From JAAXKN01 sp050259615 (GTDB taxonomy: Bacteria; Bacteroidota; Ignavibacteria; Ignavibacteriales; SURF-24), in contig JBLNAZ010000213.1 in assembly GCA_050259615.1 (NCBI GenBank), positions 1-32,576 on the forward strand: DNA of 32,576 nucleotides, written 5' to 3'. The translations under genes were made by a program, and so were the position numbers. A model generated the notes under the pieces. That model saw only the letters and a list, made by a program, of their open reading frames with translations, ran no database searches and was not told where the DNA came from. Shown here one piece after another: positions 16,201 to 23,837 of the stretch. The number at the start of each line of letters is the position of its first letter. The first letter of the stretch is position 1.

Positions 16201-16544
16201 TATTTATTCAGGTTCCCGAGCAGTGTGCCTATCCACAGAGTGCCGGATTTATCCTCATAAACTGCAAAGACGCTGTTATCCGACAATGAGCCCGGCTGCT
16301 GTGGAATATTCCTGAAAATTTTGAAAGAATAGCCGTCGTATCTGTCCAGTCCGTCTGCCGTGGCAATCCACATAAAGCCCTGATAGTCCTGAATAATGGA
16401 GTTAATAGAGCTTTGAGAGAGACCCTGTTCAATTGAAATGTGCTCAAAAGCCGTGATATTATTCTGGGCGTAAATTGAACCGCTGCGGCAGGAAGGCAGC
16501 AAAAGTAAAAGACAAACAACTGCTGAAGGCAGAATCTTCTTCAT
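13299..16544 (-). CDS. Two-component sensor with 14 Reg_prop repeats and HisKA_3 kinase
   Basis: A 1081-residue sensor starting at ATG 16544 (MKKILPSAVV); the frame is open to 16589, but that extension precedes the signal peptide. The signal peptide ends at SIYA before Gln. About 14 repeats of the form SLSDNxVxxIxEDxxGxLWIGTxGGGLNRFD (about 33-720) make two seven-bladed periplasmic beta-propellers. A Y_Y_Y domain follows (about 745-832, with NRYAYKLEGFDDDWHYVD and PGKYAFRVRGSNNDGVW). One membrane helix is at about 838-860. HisKA_3 carries H879 in ADLHDNIGSGLTEI, and the HATPase has EAINNSLKHS, VDDGQGFD and GNGLNNIRRRAKSIGG. Bacteroides relatives often fuse this sensor to an AraC output domain; here the output is the separate NarL-type protein encoded next. 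Such sensors usually bind polysaccharide fragments, but the ligand here is unknown. LPSC near the signal-peptide end resembles a lipobox, though the downstream A-Q site looks better. Confidence 0.95.
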   Translation of the reverse strand: MKKILPSAVVCLLLLLPSCRSGSIYAQNNITAFEHISIEQGLSQSSINSIIQDYQGFMWIATADGLDRYDGYSFKIFRNIPQQPGSLSDNSVFAVYEDKSGTLWIGTLLGNLNKYDRKKERFTKYSFGSDSGYTSLLMSAIPEYPLTFSRFNDRTITSISGDRKGRLWIGTWGQGIFSFDTGTGKIKHFTHDPRDPHSISSNRIVTLMEDKNGILWAGTFGGGLNRIERKTGRGSSEVNLYVTSFQNIPMVSGSLADNRVTSLFQDRDGNLWAGTFGGGLNKMPLNFLREDDPSKVKFIHYKNTPGNKTSLSSNWVMKVIQDRTGSLWIATFGGGLNRMDPYTEKFTVFKNDPLNPGSLSDNDVISLCEDQSGIIWIGTHLGKGINRFDRSRNKFAHYRHIPGDATSLSDNVVWTFAEDKEGEIWIGTYRGGLNTFNRQTHKFKSFKNNPSNPNSISSNHVRAVYADKEDNLWIGTYNAGLNYFNKRTRKFTVYKHNSNDSTSISENQVISIFEDRAGNLWAGTFGGGLDRVIRNKGRFSFIHYKNNPSDPRSLGDNRVYKIYEDKDGNLWIGTFGGGLSKFDPGKGTFINYKHDAGNTNSLSDNRVITIYEDYQGTLWIGTYGGGLNRFDPHSGKFYKYIQDGSLSGVVYGILEDNEHNLWISSDNGLSRFTPSTSAFINYDLHDGLQSMEFSGGAYFMARSGEMFFGGINGFNAFFPDSIKVNKHIPPVVISAFRIFNKEVDGQSDEIVLSNKENFFSFEFAALDYTNSEQNRYAYKLEGFDDDWHYVDASRRLANYTNLDPGKYAFRVRGSNNDGVWNEKGAEVTITILPPFWRTWWFIFLSVVLIGGTLTYFIVSRISQLLAIERLKTKLAADLHDNIGSGLTEISIQSQVIAAQLNKNSSDEVKQKLLNISETSGQLIDNMSDIVWVVNPKRDTLYDLILRLKDSYSEIFSSLGVSFKIHNLEALSNVKLPMEYRQNLFLIFKEAINNSLKHSCSKKIELNTSIDGRKLGMELVDDGQGFDIKQSTPGNGLNNIRRRAKSIGGSLLVESAPGEGTRIKFSGKIPRSKTIFMKHKEQ

Positions 16545-16796
16545 TTTTAGGATTTCAGGGCGCATATTACGTGGCCAAAAATTATACAAAATATTAACTG
16601 CAATATGAATTTAATTATAGAAAAATAAAAGAAACATATTTGCCCTAAAGAGTAATGCTGCGCCTTTTATTTAAGATTCCACAAATTGTTGTCTGCCCTT
16701 TACTTTTATCTGCTGTTATAATTGTGCAAGTACTCATTAACGGATATATATACATAGTTATCACAGATCCGCATAAACTTTTCCTGTTTCCGGGGC

Positions 16797-17063
16797 TTAA
16801 AAAAGCGGTTTTCTGTTTCTCTGTGGGTGATAAATAATCTTCTTTATTGTATCAAACTGCAGATGGGGGAATTCATCCATCAGGCTTTCGACTGCATCAT
16901 TGGTTCTGATGTTGTTGTCTTTCATCTGCCTGAATTTTTTTCTGATCAGGTAATCCCTCACCGATACCTCATCGATCAGGTAATGGCTGCTCAGTAATGA
17001 ATAAACTTCGTCGCTGATAAGGTCAGCCAGGGGGTTCATCAACTTCCGATTTGCTGCATCCAT
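16797..17063 (-). CDS. Small conserved-looking protein of unknown function
   Basis: I do not recognise this 88-residue protein. It is charged and helix-rich, with no signal peptide or membrane segment. Features are the segments LADLISDEVYSLLSSHYLID and VRDYLIRKKFRQMKD, then NDAVESLMDEFPHLQFDTIKKIIYH. The last part looks like a short helical unit that could form a winged or three-helix fold, but no binding motif is clear. The gene is supported by a good ribosome binding site (AGGAGA on the minus strand, complement of 17070-17075), 6 nt before the ATG at 17063. It stands alone between the terminator of the DUF5777 gene and the propeller kinase, on the same strand as both. An ORF on the other strand (16655-16837) overlaps its end and is less credible. 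Confidence 0.7.
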   Translation of the reverse strand: MDAANRKLMNPLADLISDEVYSLLSSHYLIDEVSVRDYLIRKKFRQMKDNNIRTNDAVESLMDEFPHLQFDTIKKIIYHPQRNRKPLF

Positions 17064-17260
17064 GATAGTTCTCCTGTTGTAAAGTATTCTAAAGTTAAAG
17101 TTCCAGTTCCCAAACTTTCAGCCGGTTCACTATAAGGGTGAGCTGAAATAACCGGATGCCTCATAAGAATTGCTGCTAAAGTTTTTTCTAAATAGTAGAT
17201 ACCATTAAATAAAAACATTAACAATGACATGAAGATGCAGTTTTTGGATAAAATTGGACA

Positions 17261-17306
17261 AAAAAGGGCATATACCTGCATATTTATGCGGGTACATGCC
17301 CTTTTT
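17261..17306 (-). terminator. Strong, possibly bidirectional intrinsic terminator
   Basis: Outer arms AAAAAGGGCAT (17261-17271) and ATGCCCTTTTT (17296-17306) pair perfectly over 11 bp. After one A-C mismatch, inner arms TACCTGCAT and ATGCGGGTA pair over 9 bp with one G-T wobble, around a 4-nt loop. The hairpin lies 26 bp beyond the DUF5777 stop. T-runs flank it in both directions, so it can end leftward transcription and would also stop rightward transcription. Confidence 0.88.
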
Positions 17307-17331
17307 CACCCCCATCCCATTGCCGGGCTTG

Positions 17332-18180
17332 TCAGAATTTGAGCAGTCTGGTGATATTAAATCCGAGCCTCCAGTTCTTGTTCTTGGCGGGATCCGCCGT
17401 CCCGGCAAGGTATTGTGAAGGATTTAAGGAGGTGCTGTTTGTAAGCATAATCTTAAAGAAGTGTCCGCCCGTATTAATTTCAATTGCGAAAGCCATCGGG
17501 TTTGCGTTCTGCCTGTAACCTGAAATTACCGGGGTCCATTCAAAGATCAATCCAAATCTGGACGTAAGGTATCCTTCAACGTATGTGCCCAGAGATACTG
17601 TTGACTCCACATCGCGTGTGAAAATATTACTATTATATAGATATGAAGGTACAATCCCGATGCCCAGTATTTTACCATAAAGGGTATTTATAATCAGCTG
17701 CCCATAGTACTGGTAGTTTCTTGTGTCTGTTGAACTCCTGCCTGTTTCTGTATTCCAGGCAGCTCCAAGCCGTAACGCCGCAACCAATGGCAGAAGTCCG
17801 TTTGGTATCTGAAGTAACTTGTATTTAAGCCTGAGGTCCACGTTTCCGTTGGTATTGCTTCGTCCTAAAGTAAGCGTCATATTATTAGTTAGGGCATAAC
17901 CCAAGGCAAGACGCATAAATACAGGGCCGTCGAGGCCGAAAAAGGTTTTAATGCCGGTATTTACTAATGGAAAAAAGCGGTGCGATATTTCAAACTGAAA
18001 ATCTCCCTTCTGCAGCATTTCGGCAGTAGGAAGGCTGAGCGACTCAGTAGAATGGAACAGATGAAGTTCGGGTACCTCTGTAACAGGGCTCCTCTTCCAT
18101 TCAATTTTTTCTTCCTGGGCAATACAGACCGTGGAAAACAGGAAAAGAAGAGAGCAAATGAAGGAAAGCTTCCTTTTCAT
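17332..18180 (-). CDS. DUF5777-type outer-membrane beta-barrel protein
   Basis: A 282-residue exported protein. The signal peptide LSFICSLLFLFSTVCIA is cleaved before Q22. The rest alternates hydrophobic and polar residues as in a transmembrane beta-barrel, with family-like blocks LQKGDFQFEISHRFFPL, FFGLDGPVFMRLALGYALTNNMTLTLGRS and VDLRLKYKLLQ, and a final strand ending in Phe (NITRLLKF). The fit is to the Bacteroidota DUF5777 barrel family, recognised from memory, whose function is not established. The ATG at 18180 is chosen because GAGGAG (complement of 18188-18193) lies 7 nt upstream; the frame is open to 18240 but without a better site. The gene is single, followed by a strong terminator, and diverges from the TonB-receptor operon, so the shared 393-bp region may carry common control. 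Confidence 0.82.
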   Translation of the reverse strand: MKRKLSFICSLLFLFSTVCIAQEEKIEWKRSPVTEVPELHLFHSTESLSLPTAEMLQKGDFQFEISHRFFPLVNTGIKTFFGLDGPVFMRLALGYALTNNMTLTLGRSNTNGNVDLRLKYKLLQIPNGLLPLVAALRLGAAWNTETGRSSTDTRNYQYYGQLIINTLYGKILGIGIVPSYLYNSNIFTRDVESTVSLGTYVEGYLTSRFGLIFEWTPVISGYRQNANPMAFAIEINTGGHFFKIMLTNSTSLNPSQYLAGTADPAKNKNWRLGFNITRLLKF

Positions 18181-18573
18181 GACTAAACTCCTCATATTAA
18201 GTGCAGTGTGAAATATTTCCGGCTGTGGGAAATGGGTCATGACAGTTCATAAAAGATAATACTCAGCCAGTTTCTAAAATTCAAAGGAAAAAAGATAATC
18301 AGCAGTGGAAAAAAGGGCAAAAAAACGGTACCATATAAAAGAATGTAGAAGAAGACTTGAATTTCGGAAAAATTAGCACGATAATAGACACGGTATCTTA
18401 AAATTCTTTTTTCAAAAATAACGGGATAATTTAGTCCTTTTTATAATTTTATTTGACAAAGGGATTTTTTTTTAATAGCTTTTCAAGCAAACTTAAAAAT
18501 GTTGTCCGACTTATTAACTTATATTTTTTATTTTTTCCGGCCGTTCTCACCTTGCCGGAAAGGAGAAAGTAAA
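18181..18573. other. Divergent intergenic region between DUF5777 gene and receptor operon
   Basis: These 393 AT-rich bases hold no convincing gene. They must contain the leftward promoter of the barrel gene and the rightward promoter of the receptor operon. Rightward candidates overlap near 18448-18481: TTTATTTG (18448-18455) is one mismatch from the Bacteroidota -7 box. A sigma70-like TTGACA (18453-18458) has a weak TAGCTT 17 nt later. Neither is convincing alone. A hairpin over the ribosome binding site is listed separately. Confidence 0.45.
18531..18564 (+). promoter_or_regulatory. Leader hairpin that can hide the receptor ribosome binding site
   Basis: The arm TTTTTTCCGGC (18531-18541) can pair with GCCGGAAAGGA (18554-18564) over 11 bp, nine Watson-Crick and two G-T, around a 12-nt loop. 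The 3' arm includes the AAAGGA of the Shine-Dalgarno AAGGAGA (18560-18566), which lies 7 nt before the start at 18574. Closing this hairpin would reduce translation of the TonB-dependent receptor. A regulatory role is inferred; the pairing itself is visible. Confidence 0.5.
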
Positions 18574-21500
18574 ATGAGAATAGTGTTACGAATACTTCTG
18601 CTTTTTTTACTTCTAACTGACATATCATTATTTGCACAAACTGGAGGAAAAATTGCCGGCGTCGTAAAAGACTCCCGGACAGGCGAACTCCTGATCGGTG
18701 CAAATATTGTCGTAGAAGGAACAAAAATGGGAGCCGCTTCAAATGTGGAGGGCTTTTATACAATATTAAACGTACCTCCTGGCAAATATAACCTCAGAGC
18801 AACTCTCATCGGTTATAATGGTATTACAGTTAAAGACGTTAGAGTAAATATTGATCAAACAACTACTCTGGATCTCTCACTCGTGGAAACTTCACTTCAG
18901 ACAGCTGAAGTTGTGGTTATTGCAGAGACTCCTGTAGTTCAAAAAGACGTAGCTGCAAGCCGTCTTAATCTGAGCGGCAAGGAAATGGAAAACCTTCCTG
19001 TTGCACAGATTTCTAATATGGTTGGCCTGCAGGCAGGCGTTCAGGGAACCAGTTTCCGAGGCGGCTCAGCCGACCAGACAACCTGGCTCTTAAACGGCAT
19101 CAGCCTGCGCGATGAGCGTTCAAACCAGCCTTATACAGGCCTCAGCACCACAGCAATTGAAGAAGTTCAGGTGCAGACTGGCGGTTTCAGCGCCGAATAC
19201 GGAAACATCCGTTCAGGTCTGGTTAACGTTGTAACCAAAGAAGGTAAAACTGACCGCTTTGGCATAGCCTTCTATAGCCGCTACAGACCTACAGGTCCGA
19301 AACACTTCGGTGGTTCACCGCAGGACAGAAATGCATTCTGGATCAGGCCTTATGTGGATGATGCAGTTGCATGGTCGGGTACAAAAGACGGCGCCTGGGA
19401 CCAGTATACACAGGAACAATATCCTGAATTTCAGGGCTGGAATGCTTTATCAGAACAGATGTTCAGGGATAACCCTTCAACGGCCTTAACGCCGCAGGAA
19501 CTTCAGAAATTGTGGCTTTTCCAGCACAGAAGAAATACCGATATAATAAAACCTGATTATGATATCGATTTCTCTTTAACCGGATACTTCCCCGGTATCA
19601 GCCAGCACCTTGGAAATCTGCGCTTTTTGGCCGCATACAGAGGCACAAGAGAAATGTACGTGGTGCCTCTTTCACGCGAGGCGTATACGGATAATAACTT
19701 CCAGCTGAAACTGACTGCCGACCTGGCCCAGGGAATGAAACTTAACCTGGAAGGCCTCGTTGGACAGCAGCAGGGAACTTCAAGTAACGGCGTGGGCGAC
19801 ATCGGAATGTTCCGTTCTTCTACAGGTATCGCTTATCAGTTAAGCAATTTCTCAAATGCAAAAACAATTGAAAACAGAATTTTTACAAACGATTATTTTA
19901 CACCTTCAACTGTTAATGTAAATAATATCGGTGCAAAACTGACACACGTCCTTTCTCCTAATACATTCTATGAAGTTACTCTCAGCCGCTTCCAGTCGAG
20001 ATATGACACAAGTCCGGGAAGAATGAGAGACACCAGCAGAATCTACAAGTTTGGCAACAATACTTATGTAGATGAGGCTCCGTACGGTTTCTGGGAATAC
20101 CCCAGCACAGGTGTTCAGGACTTCAGAATGAGCGTCGGCTTCAGTAACTCGAGGGATACAAGCGTTGTCAATGCATATAATCTGAAATTTGATATTATTT
20201 CTCAGATGAACAAGTTTAACAACCTGAAGGCAGGTTTTGAATTCGGCTACAGCGAAAACCTGGCCAACTACGGTTCATACGACAAGTATCTGCCCAGCGG
20301 AAGATACAGAACCACGTGGAATGCTTATCCTACACGCGGTGCAGTTTATGTTAAAGATAAGCTTGAATTTGAAGGTATGATTGCAGACGTTGGTTTGAGA
20401 GTAGACTACTCGGCGGCCAATTCAGACTGGTACGTGGTAAGTGACCCGTATTCAGGCGCTTTTTCTTCAGCGCAGTCATCCGGAATAGATACACTGCTTC
20501 AAAAGCAGCCTACAAAGGCTAACGTAACAGTCAGTCCCCGTGTTGCAATTGCATTCCCGTTAAGTGAAACAAGCAAGCTGTTCTTTAACTACGGTCACTT
20601 CCGTCAGCTTCCTGTTCCAACGAACCTCTATCTGCTCAGAAGATTTACTGACAATAACGCGGTTGTATATCTTGCTAATCCGAACAATCCGCTGCCTAGA
20701 ACAATCATGTATGAACTGGGTTACGAGCAGAGTCTTCTGGATGAATACCTGGTACGCCTCTCAGGCTACTATAAGGACGTTTCACTGCAGCCTCTTTCAG
20801 TTTCCTTTACAAGCCGCAGCGGCGCTACAAATTATTCTACTCCTGAGCCAAACTCTTATGCCGATATCAGAGGTTTCGAAGCTACAATCAGCAAAAACCG
20901 CGGCAACTGGGTACAGGGTTTCATAAACTATACTTATATGGTTTCAACAAGCGGCAGATTCGGTTTTGCTGCTTATAATGAAAACTCTGCAGTTCAGAGA
21001 GAATATGAAAGACAGGCACTTAACAACTATAACCTGGTTACAAAACCTGTTCCTCAGCCATATGCCCGTGCAAATGTGGACTTTTTCACTCCACTGGAAT
21101 TCGGCCCCAGGGTTGGCGGTGTATATTTACTTGAAGACTGGCGCTTAAGTATACTTGCAAACTGGAGTTCAGGCGGATACGATACATGGACCGGCGGCGG
21201 TTCAATTCCTGGCGTCCAGAACAACGTACAGTGGAAGGATTTTTATAATGTTGACCTGAAACTCGCCAAGAACTTTACTTTCGGTCCGTTAAATCTTCAG
21301 TTTTTTGCTGACGTAAAAAATGCGCTTAACCTGAAATATATGGATTATTTTAACGGCGAGGCAGGCTTTACAGATACAAGGGATTATGAAGCTTACATGA
21401 AGTCGCTGCACCTGCCGCAGAGTGTCTTTGCGAACATCAGGGATAATGAAGGCAACATTAAGCCTCTTTACTCAAATATTGGTACTCCCGGCGTGTTTAT

Positions 21501-21693
21501 CTACGGCGATGATAAGCCCGGCGACTACAGGACCGGTGAATACCATGCATGGGATGAAAAAGCAACAGACGCCCAGAAAGCCGAATGGAAGAAGAATAAA
21601 TCTTATATAGATATGCCGAACCAGGATTATTTCACATTCCTGAATCCCAGAGATATTTACTGGGGTTTAAGATTCTCATTAGAAATATTCTAA
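18574..21693 (+). CDS. TonB-dependent receptor with carboxypeptidase-regulatory N-domain
   Basis: A 1039-residue outer-membrane receptor for TonB-driven uptake. The signal peptide ends LFA before Q22. A carboxypeptidase-regulatory-like domain spans about 26-105 (GVVKDSRTGELLIGANIVVEGT, with GFYTILNVPPGKYNLRATLIGY). The plug domain covers about 110-225, with NLPVAQISNMVGLQAGV, GTSFRGGSADQTTWLLNGI and GGFSAEYGNIRSGLVNVVTK. The remainder is a large beta-barrel ending in an aromatic C-terminal strand (GLRFSLEIF). It resembles Ignavibacteria-type receptors more than SusC, and no SusD gene follows. The ATG at 18574 has AAGGAGA 7 nt upstream; the frame is open from 18499, but the extension lacks a signal peptide. 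It is the first gene of a tight operon (next gene 16 bp downstream). Its ligand is not evident. A leader hairpin may control its translation. Confidence 0.94.
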   Translation: MRIVLRILLLFLLLTDISLFAQTGGKIAGVVKDSRTGELLIGANIVVEGTKMGAASNVEGFYTILNVPPGKYNLRATLIGYNGITVKDVRVNIDQTTTLDLSLVETSLQTAEVVVIAETPVVQKDVAASRLNLSGKEMENLPVAQISNMVGLQAGVQGTSFRGGSADQTTWLLNGISLRDERSNQPYTGLSTTAIEEVQVQTGGFSAEYGNIRSGLVNVVTKEGKTDRFGIAFYSRYRPTGPKHFGGSPQDRNAFWIRPYVDDAVAWSGTKDGAWDQYTQEQYPEFQGWNALSEQMFRDNPSTALTPQELQKLWLFQHRRNTDIIKPDYDIDFSLTGYFPGISQHLGNLRFLAAYRGTREMYVVPLSREAYTDNNFQLKLTADLAQGMKLNLEGLVGQQQGTSSNGVGDIGMFRSSTGIAYQLSNFSNAKTIENRIFTNDYFTPSTVNVNNIGAKLTHVLSPNTFYEVTLSRFQSRYDTSPGRMRDTSRIYKFGNNTYVDEAPYGFWEYPSTGVQDFRMSVGFSNSRDTSVVNAYNLKFDIISQMNKFNNLKAGFEFGYSENLANYGSYDKYLPSGRYRTTWNAYPTRGAVYVKDKLEFEGMIADVGLRVDYSAANSDWYVVSDPYSGAFSSAQSSGIDTLLQKQPTKANVTVSPRVAIAFPLSETSKLFFNYGHFRQLPVPTNLYLLRRFTDNNAVVYLANPNNPLPRTIMYELGYEQSLLDEYLVRLSGYYKDVSLQPLSVSFTSRSGATNYSTPEPNSYADIRGFEATISKNRGNWVQGFINYTYMVSTSGRFGFAAYNENSAVQREYERQALNNYNLVTKPVPQPYARANVDFFTPLEFGPRVGGVYLLEDWRLSILANWSSGGYDTWTGGGSIPGVQNNVQWKDFYNVDLKLAKNFTFGPLNLQFFADVKNALNLKYMDYFNGEAGFTDTRDYEAYMKSLHLPQSVFANIRDNEGNIKPLYSNIGTPGVFIYGDDKPGDYRTGEYHAWDEKATDAQKAEWKKNKSYIDMPNQDYFTFLNPRDIYWGLRFSLEIF

Positions 21694-21709
21694 TTTAGAC
21701 GAGGAAAAA

Positions 21710-23815
21710 ATGACAAAAATCTTAAATAAATACGCACTTCTATTTTTACTGCTGACTGTGGTAATTGCCGTGTGCCCTAAAGCCTCATTTGCACAGTATG
21801 CTTTCAAGAATATGAGTGTCGGATCGCTTCATAATTTTTATACTGCAATAGGCGGCGAAATAGAAGAAGCCCGCATGCCTAAAGAGCAGCAGGACGGCTT
21901 TGAATGGCCTGGTATCTATAAAAATCAGGATATGCAGTGCGCCACCGCACTGTGGATCGGAACGAAGGACTTTACGGATGCTTCCGGAAGTTATCCTTAC
22001 AGAGTCGTTCACGTAGGTCCCAGAGTCTCCGGTACCGGTGAATTCTTCCCGGTGGAACTTAAAATGTACAGTAAATTCGATCAGCCTTCAATTACTGTCG
22101 ACGGTAATCCTACTTTCGACAAGACTGTGGAAATTGACGAAGTAAAACCCGATCTTCCTTACGACAGGCTGATTGTAAATAAGGTTAATACTCTGATCGG
22201 TCTGTCAATGGAAAGAAAGATCTTCGAGTTCAGCCATCCTTACAATGATAACTACATAGTAATGGAGTATACCTTTACAAACACGGGCTACACCAGCGAA
22301 AAAAATGTAAAAGTTCTCAACCAGACACTTAAGGACGTTTACTTTTACTTCAATTACCGCTGGGCGCCCTGCAAGCAGACAAGATATGTTATTGGTAACG
22401 GCTCAGGCTGGGGCATGAATACAATGCTTGATGCCAGAGGCGACGGTGTACTGCCTGATCCCCCCGGAGAAAATTTCCGTACGCAGTTTGCATGGCACGG
22501 ATACTTCCCCGATAAGATTGTTACATATAACAACATAGGCGGCCCGATCTGGGATCCAACCTCTTCTTCAGGATATGCACCTCCTTCGGATACAATCGGA
22601 AGGCTTGCAGCTCCTCAGTTCATGGGCGTTCTGACACTGCATGCCGATAAATCTGCATTGGATCAGTCGGATAATGCAAGCCTGCCCATCACTACTTATG
22701 AATCTTCCGACGTGTCGGCATATTCAGGAAACAGTGCATTTGACCTGGGTAGAATGAAAGACGAGTACACAAACTTTATGCTGAGGCCGACTTCAAACCC
22801 GCGCCATGCATACAGCGTTCATCCGGCAGCAATGGCCGGCGGACAGATTAACTTCAAGGAGTTTGCCAACCAGAAGAGTCCTCCTGCAAAAGGAACTCCC
22901 GGCGGTTTTTCAGCAAACAACTCCTACGGCCCATATACACTTGAACCGGGTCAGAGTGTAAAGATTATTATGGTTGAAGGCGCAGCAGGCCTCAGCCGCG
23001 AAGCTGCTGTTGAAATGGGCAGAAAATATAAAGATGCCTACAATACTCCCGCTTTCAATACTGTTGAAAAGGAAAAAAATGAATTTGTTATGACGGGCAA
23101 GGATTCTCTGATGCAGACTTGGAGAAGAGCAACAGATAACTACAATAATAACTGGAACCTTGTTCAGCCCCCGAGACCCCCGAAAATGTTCTCAGTTACC
23201 TCAGGCGGCGATAAGATAGCTCTTGCATGGGACAGCGATGATCCTTCTGTAAAAGGCTTTGAAATCTACAGGGCTCTCGGGCAGTACGACAGTACTTACC
23301 ACCTTCTTTACAAGGCTGGTCCTGATGAAAGAAGCTTTGAAGACAAGACACCAATACGCGGCCTTTATTACTTCTATTATATAGTATCTGTCGGCGATCA
23401 GCAGCCTGCAAATGCTGCGCTCAATATTCCTGCATATACAATAAAAAGCAGCAGGTATTATACTCAGACATATGACGGTGCAAACCTTCTGAGGCCGGCC
23501 GGCAAGAATATAAGTGATGTAAGAATCGTTCCAAATCCATTCTTCATAGGCGCAGATGCCAATAAGCTCAGATTCGGAGATCAGTATCAGAATGAGCTCC
23601 ATTTCTATAATGTCCCCGGTAAATGTACTATAAAGATATATACCGAGTTGGGTGAGCTTATAAAGACACTGGAAAATAACAGCGGCAGCGGTGACGTGTA
23701 CTGGAGATCAGTAACAAGCTCAAATCAGCTGCTCGTAAGCGGTATCTATATCGCAGTAATTACCAATACCGAAACGGGTGAAAAGCACATTGCTAAATTT
23801 TCAGTAATCAGATAA
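21710..23815 (+). CDS. Secreted Fn3-type protein with atypical C-terminal sorting-like domain
   Basis: A 701-residue exported protein. The signal peptide ends ASFA before Q29. I do not recognise the large central region (about 30-480); it is rich in Tyr, Gly and Pro, with short beta-type segments, and looks like an extracellular all-beta protein. A fibronectin type III-like module covers about 486-565 (PPRPPKMFSVTSGGDKIALAW, KGFEIYRAL, YYFYYIVSVGD). The C-terminal 101 residues (601-701) resemble a T9SS type A sorting or FlgD-like Ig domain: VRIVPNPF, CTIKIYTELGELIKTLENN, SGIYIAVITN and HIAKFSVIR. The canonical NYPNPFNP motif is reduced to VPNPF. The ATG has GAGGAAAAA upstream. It lies between the receptor and the PorV-like gene (16 and 22 bp gaps), so it probably partners the receptor at the surface, perhaps in the place a SusD would hold. 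That role is an inference. Confidence 0.85.
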   Translation: MTKILNKYALLFLLLTVVIAVCPKASFAQYAFKNMSVGSLHNFYTAIGGEIEEARMPKEQQDGFEWPGIYKNQDMQCATALWIGTKDFTDASGSYPYRVVHVGPRVSGTGEFFPVELKMYSKFDQPSITVDGNPTFDKTVEIDEVKPDLPYDRLIVNKVNTLIGLSMERKIFEFSHPYNDNYIVMEYTFTNTGYTSEKNVKVLNQTLKDVYFYFNYRWAPCKQTRYVIGNGSGWGMNTMLDARGDGVLPDPPGENFRTQFAWHGYFPDKIVTYNNIGGPIWDPTSSSGYAPPSDTIGRLAAPQFMGVLTLHADKSALDQSDNASLPITTYESSDVSAYSGNSAFDLGRMKDEYTNFMLRPTSNPRHAYSVHPAAMAGGQINFKEFANQKSPPAKGTPGGFSANNSYGPYTLEPGQSVKIIMVEGAAGLSREAAVEMGRKYKDAYNTPAFNTVEKEKNEFVMTGKDSLMQTWRRATDNYNNNWNLVQPPRPPKMFSVTSGGDKIALAWDSDDPSVKGFEIYRALGQYDSTYHLLYKAGPDERSFEDKTPIRGLYYFYYIVSVGDQQPANAALNIPAYTIKSSRYYTQTYDGANLLRPAGKNISDVRIVPNPFFIGADANKLRFGDQYQNELHFYNVPGKCTIKIYTELGELIKTLENNSGSGDVYWRSVTSSNQLLVSGIYIAVITNTETGEKHIAKFSVIR

Positions 23816-23837
23816 TTATTAGCAGGCAGGTAATAAA

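Noticed and set aside
14600..16450. Repeated DNA resembling a tandem repeat array or CRISPR
   Set aside because: The periodicity of about 130-190 bp is explained by the Reg_prop blade repeats of the propeller sensor kinase. The copies are diverged and in frame.
16655..16837. Plus-strand 60-residue hydrophobic frame with AAAGAG before its ATG
   Set aside because: It overlaps the end of the better supported minus-strand 88-residue gene, has no recognisable family, and its hydrophobicity is expected from AT-rich intergenic DNA.
17039..17281. Minus-strand 80-residue frame overlapping the small unknown gene and the terminator hairpin
   Set aside because: Its start lies inside the intrinsic terminator, and it overlaps the start of the small gene that has a proper ribosome binding site.
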